NCBI GenBank assembly: GCA_024278415.1
Contig: JAJRTI010000758.1
Span: forward strand, 1 to 8,366
DNA length: 8,366 nucleotides
Origin: Planctomycetota bacterium
Lineage (GTDB): Bacteria; Planctomycetota; Brocadiia; JAJRTI01
Direction of reading: 5' to 3'
Shown: one piece after another, positions 1 to 5,146 of the stretch
Numbering within the stretch: the stretch's first letter is position 1
Layout: each line of letters begins with the position of its first letter
The notes under the pieces: model-generated
The model's input: only the letters and a program-made list of their open reading frames with translations
Told to the model about the DNA's origin: nothing
Databases searched by the model: none
Made by a program: the position numbers and the translations under genes

Positions 1-1
1 C

Positions 2-238
2 TGGATTCGGGAGCGCCTGAAGGGCCGCGTGTGCATCGACCTGGACGTGGACCGGCAGCGCATCACGCGCTTCGGCGCGCCCGCGGAGATCGACGCACTG
101 ATCCGGGAGGAAGTGGAGAAGCTGGGCAGCAAGGAGGGCGGGCTCATGATGACCCACGGCTGCTACCCCGGCGCGCCGTTGGAGAACATCCAGGCGCTCA
201 TGGACGCGATGGAGCGGTACGCGGCGTTTTACTCATGA
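2..238 (+). CDS. URO-D-family protein, C-terminal fragment (5' end outside the window)
   Basis: The frame is open from base 2 to the TGA at 236-238, giving about 78 C-terminal residues. The pattern is that of the last part of the uroporphyrinogen decarboxylase (URO-D) superfamily barrel: a strand ending in a Asp-Val-Asp-Arg-Gln segment, then RFGAPAEID, an Ile-Arg-Glu-Glu helix, a Gly-Gly-Leu-Met-Met strand, and PLENIQALMDAMERY close to the end. In heterotrophs of this kind, such divergent members are usually corrinoid- or cobalamin-linked methyltransferase-like proteins rather than the heme enzyme HemE. That subfamily assignment is inference, because the catalytic N-terminal part lies outside the window. 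A strong hairpin begins 34 nt after the stop, so the transcript may end there. Confidence 0.8.
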   Translation, partial: WIRERLKGRVCIDLDVDRQRITRFGAPAEIDALIREEVEKLGSKEGGLMMTHGCYPGAPLENIQALMDAMERYAAFYS

Positions 239-272
239 GATCGCACTTCAGCCAAGCGCAACAGACGGCTCT

Positions 273-316
273 CAAGTCACTCACGGCGGACGTGGCCGTC
301 CGCCGCGAGTGACTTG
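273..316 (+). terminator. Strong hairpin downstream of the URO-D-like gene (possible terminator)
   Basis: CAAGTCACTC at 273-282 pairs perfectly with GAGTGACTTG at 307-316. One A/C mismatch (283/306) follows, then CGGCGGAC (284-291) pairs with GTCCGCCG (298-305) around a 6-nt loop. This gives 18 paired bases in 44 nt. No T-run follows (the next bases are CGAGTTGACTTC), so it is not a classical intrinsic terminator. It may be a U-less terminator, a transcript-end stabiliser or a palindromic repeat. Confidence 0.5.
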
Positions 317-335
317 CGAGTTGACTTCGCACACC

Positions 336-364
336 TTGACAACGCCGGAGGCCGGTGATATCGT
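336..364 (+). promoter_or_regulatory. Sigma70-like promoter for the MEMO-AMMECR1 gene
   Basis: TTGACA (336-341) is a perfect -35 box. A 17-nt spacer follows, then TATCGT (359-364), which matches the -10 consensus at 4 of 6 bases. The -10 ends about 54 nt before the ATG at 419. A second site of the same architecture lies at 2230-2258. There is no experimental support. Confidence 0.45.
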
Positions 365-404
365 CGCGTCTGACGTGAATCTGCCCTTTGAGCCCTCGAG
401 AATC

Positions 405-416
405 AAGGAAAGGTGG
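405..416 (+). promoter_or_regulatory. Ribosome binding site that decides the start of the MEMO-AMMECR1 gene
   Basis: AAGGAAAGG (405-413) lies upstream of two possible in-frame starts, GTG at 413 and ATG at 419. AAGGA is 9 nt from the ATG but overlaps or crowds the GTG, so ATG 419 is preferred. It also gives a clean signal peptide starting Met-Lys-Met. Confidence 0.5.
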
Positions 417-418
417 CG

Positions 419-1963
419 ATGAAGATGTTCTTCAAAGTTGTGCTACTGCTCGTCACGATCCAGTTCCTGCTCATGCTCTCCGCCTGCCGCGAGGGAGCGT
501 CCGGCAGCGTGCGGCCGGCCGCGCTCGCGGGCAGTTGGTATCCCGGCGATGCCCAGGACTTGGCGCGCGCGGTCGATGGCTACCTGGCGCAAGCGACCCT
601 CACGTCCGTGCCAGGCAAGGTCGTGGCGCTCGTGTCGCCGCACGCGGGGTATCAATACTCCGGCCTGGCGGCTGCGCATGGGTACAAGCTCATCAACAAG
701 GGCGACTACGACGTGGTGGTCGTCATGGCTCCGTCCCACCACTCCGGCTTCCGCGGCGCATCGATCCTCGACGTGGACGACTACAGCACGCCCTTGGGCC
801 GCATCCCTCTGGATCGCAAGATCTGCGACAAGCTGCGCGAGCACAGGCTCATCCAGTCTCGGCCCGAAGTGCACGCGCAGGAGCACTCGGTCGAAATCCA
901 GTTGCCTTTTCTCCAGCGCCGGCTCGGCGACTTCAAGTTGGTGCCCATCGTGTTCGGCCAGTTGAGCCCGAGCGAGATGCAAGAGCTGGCCGCGACGATC
1001 AAGGAAGCGGTGGGGGGGCGCCGGGTGCTCTACATCGCGAGCAGCGACTTCACGCACTACGGCTTCCGCTTCGGATACATGCCGTTTACCACCGACCAGA
1101 AGAACAAGCTCAAACAACTCGACATGGGCTTGGTGGACCGCATCGTGGCCAAGGACTTCGAGGGCTTCGTCGAATACAAGGAGCGCACCGGCATCACCTG
1201 CTGCGGGTGGAGGCCCATCGCCACGCTCCTGTGCCTCGCGGCCGACGACTGGCAGCCCAAGCTGCTGAACTACTACACGTCCGGCGACCTCGAGAAGGAC
1301 TGGAGCAACTCCGTGAGCTACGTGTCCCTCGCGTTCACGTCGACCCAGGCCGCGGCCCAGGCCAAGCCGTCTAAACGGCAACGGTCGGCCGAAGGCGATG
1401 CTGGGCTCAGCGACGCGGAAAAGGCGACGCTGCTCAAGATCGCGCGCACGACGCTGGACACGTACGTGCGCACCGGCAAGCGGCTGAAGGTGGACGAGAA
1501 GACGTACGCGCTCACACCCGCGCTCAAGGCCAAATGCGGAGTGTTTGTCACGCTCAAGAAGGGGGGCCGCTTGCGCGGCTGCATCGGCCACATCATGGGC
1601 CGGATGCCGCTGTACGAGGGCGTGGTGGAGAACGCGATCAACTCCGCGGCCAACGACACGCGCTTCCCGCCGGTGCGGCCGGATGAGTTGGACGACATTG
1701 ACATTGAGATCTCTGTGCTCACGCCGTTCAAGGAGGTGCCGGGGCCGGACGACTTCGTGCCGGGCAAGCACGGGATCTACATCAAGAAGGGCTTCCGCAG
1801 CGCGGTGTTCCTGCCGCAGGTCGCAAGCGAACAGGGCTGGGACCGGGCCGAGACGTTCCGGAATCTGTGCATGAAGGCCGGCCTCCCGCCCGATGAGTGG
1901 CGGAAGCCAGGCATGCAGTTCAACATTTGCGAGGGGTTCCACTTCGGGGAGAAGGACATGTAA
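419..1963 (+). CDS. AmmeMemoRadiSam B-A fusion: MEMO domain plus AMMECR1 domain, predicted lipoprotein (514 aa)
   Basis: Residues 1-23 form a lipoprotein signal: Lys at 2 and 6, a hydrophobic stretch, and the lipobox LSAC with Cys23. The MEMO domain spans about 30-305. It carries GSWYPGD, SPHAGYQYSG (His75), PSHH (His107/108), EHSVEIQLPFLQ, SSDFTHYG and a Cys-Cys-Gly near 261-263 followed by RPIATLL. The two His sites and the Cys correspond in position to the metal-binding His/His/Cys set described for human MEMO1. A polar linker rich in Ala, Gln and Lys follows (about 306-330), then an AMMECR1 domain to the C-terminus with the signature LRGCIG at 385-390. The two domains match components B and A of the AmmeMemoRadiSam system, whose third member is a radical SAM enzyme, which is not encoded in this window. 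The biochemical function is unknown. The gene has its own promoter-like sequence and is not tightly linked to either neighbour. The domain calls are secure; the membrane location is inferred from the lipobox. Confidence 0.93.
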   Translation: MKMFFKVVLLLVTIQFLLMLSACREGASGSVRPAALAGSWYPGDAQDLARAVDGYLAQATLTSVPGKVVALVSPHAGYQYSGLAAAHGYKLINKGDYDVVVVMAPSHHSGFRGASILDVDDYSTPLGRIPLDRKICDKLREHRLIQSRPEVHAQEHSVEIQLPFLQRRLGDFKLVPIVFGQLSPSEMQELAATIKEAVGGRRVLYIASSDFTHYGFRFGYMPFTTDQKNKLKQLDMGLVDRIVAKDFEGFVEYKERTGITCCGWRPIATLLCLAADDWQPKLLNYYTSGDLEKDWSNSVSYVSLAFTSTQAAAQAKPSKRQRSAEGDAGLSDAEKATLLKIARTTLDTYVRTGKRLKVDEKTYALTPALKAKCGVFVTLKKGGRLRGCIGHIMGRMPLYEGVVENAINSAANDTRFPPVRPDELDDIDIEISVLTPFKEVPGPDDFVPGKHGIYIKKGFRSAVFLPQVASEQGWDRAETFRNLCMKAGLPPDEWRKPGMQFNICEGFHFGEKDM

Positions 1964-2009
1964 GATGGGGCCTCGCTGTTTGATGTGGAGGATGCGTCAA
2001 GTCGGAGGC

Positions 2010-2042
2010 CACAAAGACACCAAGGCACAAAGGATCACAAAG
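2010..2042. repeat. CACAAAG octamer-type tandem repeat
   Basis: CACAAAG occurs at 2010-2016, 2026-2032 and 2036-2042, with the variant CACCAAG at 2018-2024. The steps are 8, 8 and 10 nt. A related sequence lies in inverted orientation at 2281-2296 (12 of 16 positions match 2017-2032 after reverse complementing). It looks like a degenerate intergenic repeat, not coding sequence. Confidence 0.55.
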
Positions 2043-2116
2043 AAGAATGGGGCGCAGAATTGCATATCCTTCGTGCAACTTGTTGTCGACGTGCGCGACG
2101 CGAGATCTCGTGGCTG

Positions 2117-2180
2117 GTAGTAGGGCGATTCATCGCCCGTTCTGCCGAAGCGGCTGACGGGCGATAAACCGCCCTACTAC
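2117..2180. repeat. Long palindrome with 24-bp arms
   Basis: The left arm (2117-2140, starting GTAGTAGGGCG) and right arm (2157-2180, ending CGCCCTACTAC) match at 22 of 24 positions. The centre contains a small GCCG-AAG-CGGC hairpin (2144-2154). On the plus strand the two differences give A/C mismatches. In a minus-strand RNA both become G-U wobbles, so all 24 pairs form. It could be a mobile palindromic repeat (REP-like) or a bidirectional transcript end between the MEMO gene and the sugar operon. There is no T-run. Confidence 0.75.
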
Positions 2181-2229
2181 GAACCGCCTCGCGCAGTCTC
2201 TTATCCCTGATCTCTCATCCTCATACGGA

Positions 2230-2258
2230 TTGACTCTCCCGCACCGCCGGACTATCCT
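2230..2258 (+). promoter_or_regulatory. Sigma70-like promoter for the sugar-metabolism genes
   Basis: TTGACT (2230-2235, 5 of 6 consensus bases) is followed by a 17-nt spacer and TATCCT (2253-2258, 4 of 6). The -10 ends 59 nt before the ATG at 2318. Box types and spacing closely parallel the candidate at 336-364, which raises confidence in both. Confidence 0.45.
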
Positions 2259-2306
2259 ATCCCGCTTTCTGTCTCCCATTCTTCGCGCCTTTGCGTGAGC
2301 CCATCC

Positions 2307-2312
2307 GAGGAG
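2307..2312 (+). promoter_or_regulatory. Ribosome binding site that sets the start at 2318
   Basis: GAGGAG lies 5 nt before the ATG at 2318. It supports that start over the in-frame TTG at 2291, which would add nine residues unlike the family. Confidence 0.7.
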
Positions 2313-2317
2313 CGTCC

Positions 2318-3061
2318 ATGAAATTCGGCATTGCAGATTACGGCATGAACCAGTGGTATGGCGGCTGCTTCGACGTGGAGCGCCGGCTGCTGGACCTGAA
2401 GGAGATCGGATACGAGGGCCTGGAGCGCCTGCGCGCAGCGAGCGAGGCTGACGCGGTGCACAAGGCCGCGATGTTTCGCAAGCTGGGCATGGACTTCGGC
2501 ACGTGCGGCGGGCCGGAGGTCGGCAACAGCATCGAGTGGACCGCCGCGCTCGGCAAGGACTACGTGTGGGTGTCCGTGCTCGGCAAGGACTTCGACACGT
2601 TCTGCCGGCAGGCGAACGTCATGGCCGAGCAGTGCGCGGCGTGGGGCATCAAGGCCGGCCTCCACAACCACCTCGGCACGCTCGTCGAGTCGCAGGCGGA
2701 GCTGGAGGAGTTCATGAAGCGCTGCCCTGACGTGGGCCTCATCTTCGACACCGCGCACCTCGCGGCCGCGGACGGCGACTGCCTCGCGATCGTGGACCAG
2801 TTCGCGGACCGCATCGTCGCGGTGCATCTGAAGGACTGGGTCGTCACCAACCCCGAGATCGGCTTGAACCAGTGGCCCAAGCGCGGCCGCTTCTGCGAAT
2901 TGGGCGCGGGCAACATCGGGCTCGACAACGCGGCAGTCATGCGCGCAATCGCCGACTCCGGGTACGACGGTTGGGTGTTCGTCGAGCACGACACGCACCT
3001 CCAAGATCCCCTCAAAGACCTCGCGATCAGCAGGCAGTACCTGCACGATGCGGGGTTTTAG
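2318..3061 (+). CDS. IolE-like sugar isomerase/epimerase, xylose-isomerase-type TIM barrel (247 aa)
   Basis: The protein has the xylose-isomerase-like TIM-barrel pattern of the sugar phosphate isomerase/epimerase and IolE (inosose dehydratase) group. It opens with a strand MKFGIADYG, then a helix with IGYEGLE. Later motifs are HNHLGT (His116, His118), FDTAH (Asp144, His147), VHLKDW (His170, Asp173), RFCELGAGNIGLD, and YDGWVFVEHD near the end (Glu223). Asp144, His170 and Glu223 fall where this fold binds its divalent metal; the usual first Glu ligand is replaced by the HNH segment, as in IolE-type proteins. The length is a little short of typical IolE (about 290-300 aa). It is likely cytoplasmic, since no signal peptide is seen. 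It is first in a probable operon with the oxidoreductase at 3154 and the second isomerase at 4285. The substrate is unknown; a keto-sugar or inosose is plausible. Confidence 0.85.
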   Translation: MKFGIADYGMNQWYGGCFDVERRLLDLKEIGYEGLERLRAASEADAVHKAAMFRKLGMDFGTCGGPEVGNSIEWTAALGKDYVWVSVLGKDFDTFCRQANVMAEQCAAWGIKAGLHNHLGTLVESQAELEEFMKRCPDVGLIFDTAHLAAADGDCLAIVDQFADRIVAVHLKDWVVTNPEIGLNQWPKRGRFCELGAGNIGLDNAAVMRAIADSGYDGWVFVEHDTHLQDPLKDLAISRQYLHDAGF

Positions 3062-3065
3062 CAGA

Positions 3066-3096
3066 ATGGTTCATGGTTGATGGTTCATGGTTGATG
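3066..3096. repeat. Heptad/14-mer tandem repeat
   Basis: The 14-mer ATGGTTCATGGTTG occurs twice in direct succession (3066-3079 and 3080-3093) and begins again (ATG, 3094-3096). Each 14-mer is itself two near-identical heptads, ATGGTTC and ATGGTTG. It begins five bases after the stop codon of the preceding gene. Confidence 0.8.
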
Positions 3097-3130
3097 CGGA
3101 CGCGCGATCCGACCATGAACCATCAACCAT
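3073..3130. repeat. Inverted repeat with 19-bp perfect arms
   Basis: Positions 3073-3091 are perfectly complementary to 3112-3130, with a 20-nt loop (3092-3111). The left arm lies inside the tandem repeat at 3066-3096, so the right arm is a reverse-complement copy of the same heptads. In RNA it would form a hairpin 23 nt before the ATG of the oxidoreductase gene. No T-run follows, so it may be an mRNA-stability, attenuation or repeat element rather than a terminator. Confidence 0.75.
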
Positions 3131-3153
3131 TTCCCAACCGAAAGGCTCCTCTC

Positions 3154-4206
3154 ATGGCAAAACCCAAACCCATTCGCATCGGCGTCGTCGGCATCGGCCG
3201 CGCCGGCTGGGGCATGCACACCCACGCGCTCGATCCCCGCGCGGACAAGTTCCAGATCGTTGCGGCCTGCGACCCGGAGAAGAAGCGCCTCGACATGATG
3301 GCCGAGCGATACGGCTGCAAAGGCTACACGGACGTGAAGGATCTGATCGCGGACGCGGACGTGGAACTCGTCGACATTGCGAGCCGCACGCCCGTGCACG
3401 TGCCGCAAGCCCTTGCCGCACTCAAGGCCGGGAAGAACGTGTTCATTGAGAAACCCATCTCGCTCACGTTCGCGGAGGCCAAGCGCCTGAAGGCCGCGTC
3501 GGACAAGTCCAAGGGCATGCTCTACGTGCGGCACAACCGGCGCTTCGAGCCGGCGTTCCAGCACATCAAGGAGATCATCGCATCGAAGATTCTTGGCGAC
3601 GTGTACGACATCAAGCTGCGCCGGCAAAGCTACCAACGCCGCAACGACTGGCAGACGATCATCGAGTGCGGCGGCGGCCAGCTCCTGAACTGGGGCCCCC
3701 ACGTCATCGACCACGGCCTCCAGTTCCTCAACTACGACGTAGCCGACGTGTGGAGCGATCTGAAGAAGGTCGCCGCGGTGGGCGATGCCGAAGACCACGT
3801 GCGCATCATCATGAAGGGCGGCAAGGGCTGCGTCGTGGACATCGAGATCAGCGGCGGTGCGGCGATCTCTGAGCCCGAGTACATCATCTTCGGCTCCAAG
3901 GGTGCGCTCACCTGCAAGGGCAACGAAATCAAGCTGAAGTACCTCGACCCCAAGAAGAAACTCGCCCGCGTGAAGGCCAAGTCCAGCAACCCGCCTATCA
4001 CCGGCGGCTTCGGCAACGCGGAGCAGCTCCCCTGGGTCGAGGAGACGATCCCCGTCGCGCCGAAAACCAAGTGCCAGACCGAGGACATCTGGGACCACCT
4101 CTACGCCGCGATCCGCAAGGGCCGAAAATTCCCCATCACACTCGACGAGGCGGTCGCGGTCATGGAGATCGTGTCCAAGGCGAAGAAGGGCACCGAATTC
4201 GCGTAG
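3154..4206 (+). CDS. Gfo/Idh/MocA-family NAD(P)-dependent oxidoreductase (350 aa)
   Basis: The N-terminal Rossmann domain (about 7-125) starts with a strand and the dinucleotide loop GIGRAG (13-18). It includes the acidic end of strand two (AACDPE) and the family motif EKPIS, with Glu99, Lys100 and Pro101. The C-terminal alpha/beta domain carries GGGQLLNWGPHVIDHG (173-188). In characterised members such as inositol dehydrogenase, a catalytic Asp lies four residues before a catalytic His; here the Asp position is Asn179 and the His is His183. Length and layout are normal. The enzyme is expected to oxidise a sugar, cyclitol or their derivatives in the cytoplasm, passing hydride to NAD(P). AAAGG at 3141-3145 is 8 nt before the ATG. 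It lies between two sugar isomerase-like genes on the same strand, which supports a shared catabolic pathway. The substrate is unresolved. Confidence 0.92.
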   Translation: MAKPKPIRIGVVGIGRAGWGMHTHALDPRADKFQIVAACDPEKKRLDMMAERYGCKGYTDVKDLIADADVELVDIASRTPVHVPQALAALKAGKNVFIEKPISLTFAEAKRLKAASDKSKGMLYVRHNRRFEPAFQHIKEIIASKILGDVYDIKLRRQSYQRRNDWQTIIECGGGQLLNWGPHVIDHGLQFLNYDVADVWSDLKKVAAVGDAEDHVRIIMKGGKGCVVDIEISGGAAISEPEYIIFGSKGALTCKGNEIKLKYLDPKKKLARVKAKSSNPPITGGFGNAEQLPWVEETIPVAPKTKCQTEDIWDHLYAAIRKGRKFPITLDEAVAVMEIVSKAKKGTEFA

Positions 4207-4215
4207 GCGATGAGC

Positions 4216-4265
4216 GGGGACGCGATGCGGAAGTCCCGCCCGTGCGGGAATCGCATCGTGTCCCC
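4216..4265. repeat. Long hairpin between the oxidoreductase and second isomerase genes
   Basis: GGGGACGCGATGCG (4216-4229) pairs with CGCATCGTGTCCCC (4252-4265) over 14 positions, with one G-T wobble. One more G-T pair (4230/4251) and a short asymmetric internal loop follow. An inner 6-bp stem, TCCCGC/GCGGGA (4234-4239 with 4244-4249), closes a CCGT tetraloop. The hairpin starts 10 nt after the stop of the preceding gene and ends 8 nt before the ribosome binding site of the next. It could act as an intercistronic stabiliser or attenuator, or be a REP-like repeat. Confidence 0.75.
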
Positions 4266-4273
4266 TGACAGAC

Positions 4274-4279
4274 TGGAGG
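4274..4279 (+). promoter_or_regulatory. Ribosome binding site that sets the start at 4285
   Basis: TGGAGG lies 5 nt before the ATG at 4285. It supports that start over in-frame ATG codons at 4210 and 4225, which would make the hairpin at 4216-4265 coding and add residues foreign to the family. Confidence 0.7.
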
Positions 4280-4284
4280 CTTCC

Positions 4285-5097
4285 ATGCAACCGGCGTTCG
4301 CGATCTGCTACGACTACTCGACGCCGTTCGAGCAATGCGTTGCGCTCACGGCCGAGGCTGGTTTCCCGCTCGTGTCGCTTGGCATGAAGGAGGACTACTC
4401 GGGCTTCGACGATCCCAAACGCCGGCCCGAGATTGCCCGCGTGCTGAGCAGCAACGGCGTGTCCCTGGAGAACATCCACGCGCACCTGGGCATGCTCGCG
4501 TCCCCGGACGAGGCCAGCCGGCAGCAGTCCGTCGACGCGGCGATCGTCAGCATCGAAGCCGCGGCGGAGCTGGGCGCGTTCAAGACGGTGAACCACGTCT
4601 CAGGGGGAGGCGTATCCCCGGACACGTTGCCGCGGGAAGTGGAAGGAGCGAAGCGCTCCGTGGCGGCCATGCTGGACCGCGCACAGCAACTGGGCGTCAC
4701 GATCTGCTTGGAGAACAGTTGGCGCGAGCCCTACATGACGGCCTTCCGCGCGGCCATGGACGAGTTCGACGATCCCCTCGTGCGTTTCGTGTACGACACG
4801 TCCCACGACCGGCTTTACGACGACAACAACATGTCCGTGCTGAAGCAGTACGGACACCGCCTGTCCACGCTGCACGTGTCGGACAACCACGGCGAGGCCG
4901 ACGACCACATGCTGCCTTGGGAGGGCGGGCTCGACTGGGACCGCTTTGCCGGTGTCTTGGCCGGGCTGGACTATGATGGCCCCATGCTGCTGGAATGCGT
5001 GATCGACCGTTCCGAATTCAAGGAGCTTGCGGAGTTCAACTGGGAGGCGTTCGGCCGCGCGCAGCGGCTCATCGACGAGGTTGCCGCGGAGAGGTAG
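4285..5097 (+). CDS. Sugar phosphate isomerase/epimerase family protein, TIM barrel (270 aa)
   Basis: This is a second xylose-isomerase-like TIM barrel, clearly different in sequence from the one at 2318. Features in order are an N-terminal strand FAICYDYS, SLENIHAHLG (about 72-81), ICLENSW with Glu143, YDTSHDRLYDDNN with Asp171 and His174, LHVSDNHGEADDH with His197 and His208, WEGGLDW, and MLLECVID with Glu237. Glu143, Asp171, His197 and Glu237 match the four metal ligands of this fold, so it is likely an active metal-dependent isomerase, epimerase or related lyase. No signal peptide is visible, so it should be cytoplasmic. It is the last gene of the probable three-gene operon, 78 nt after the oxidoreductase. 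Its stop lies 49 nt from the end of the convergent redoxin gene. The substrate cannot be assigned. Confidence 0.88.
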   Translation: MQPAFAICYDYSTPFEQCVALTAEAGFPLVSLGMKEDYSGFDDPKRRPEIARVLSSNGVSLENIHAHLGMLASPDEASRQQSVDAAIVSIEAAAELGAFKTVNHVSGGGVSPDTLPREVEGAKRSVAAMLDRAQQLGVTICLENSWREPYMTAFRAAMDEFDDPLVRFVYDTSHDRLYDDNNMSVLKQYGHRLSTLHVSDNHGEADDHMLPWEGGLDWDRFAGVLAGLDYDGPMLLECVIDRSEFKELAEFNWEAFGRAQRLIDEVAAER

Positions 5098-5104
5098 CAG
5101 CGTA

Positions 5105-5128
5105 TCCGACCTGTCTGACCTGTCCGAC
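5105..5128. repeat. Short 9-mer tandem repeat in the convergent gap
   Basis: TCCGACCTG (5105-5113), TCTGACCTG (5114-5122) and the partial TCCGAC (5123-5128) form 2.7 copies of a 9-mer. It fills half of the 49-nt gap between two converging genes. No hairpin terminator is visible in the gap. Confidence 0.6.
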
Positions 5129-5146
5129 GAGAACGACGCCCGCGCC

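Larger units (their letters stand above)
1964..2317. other. 354-nt intergenic region with repeats, a palindrome and a promoter
   Basis: I see no convincing gene here. The left part is richer in A and holds an octamer-type repeat (2010-2042). A long palindrome sits at 2117-2180. A pyrimidine-rich stretch (about 2195-2280) carries a sigma70-like promoter, followed by an octamer-like motif at 2281-2296 and the ribosome binding site of the next gene. Short frames that cross it lack family similarity and coding character. Confidence 0.6.

Noticed and set aside
2..238. HemE (heme-pathway uroporphyrinogen decarboxylase)
   Set aside because: Only the C-terminus is visible and it resembles the divergent URO-D relatives found next to catabolic genes. 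No heme genes are nearby, so the specific name is not supported.
413..418. GTG start at 413 for the MEMO-AMMECR1 gene
   Set aside because: It overlaps the ribosome binding sequence. ATG at 419 has proper spacing and a better signal-peptide start.
388..1374. 328-codon open frame on the plus strand overlapping the MEMO gene
   Set aside because: It is an out-of-frame shadow rich in Arg, Ala and Gly. The overlapping frame has unmistakable MEMO motifs.
443..1942. 499-codon open frame on the minus strand opposite the MEMO-AMMECR1 gene
   Set aside because: It is Arg/His/Leu/Val-rich with no recognisable domain and lies opposite a clear two-domain protein. Long antisense frames are expected in GC-rich DNA.
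1893..2167. Small plus-strand frames extending into the gap after the MEMO gene
   Set aside because: They start inside the MEMO-AMMECR1 gene or run through the repeat and palindrome sequence. No convincing ribosome binding site or family pattern is seen.
3066..3130. CRISPR-like array
   Set aside because: The repeats are 7/14 nt with no spacers, and no cas genes are nearby. It is a tandem repeat with an inverted copy.
4210..4284. Earlier ATG starts for the second isomerase gene
   Set aside because: The extra residues would be encoded by a strong hairpin, are unlike the family, and TGGAGG sits correctly before 4285.
3085..4596. 503-codon open frame on the minus strand across the oxidoreductase and second isomerase genes
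   Set aside because: It runs through an intergenic hairpin and two well-supported genes. Its composition is low in complexity, with no family signature.
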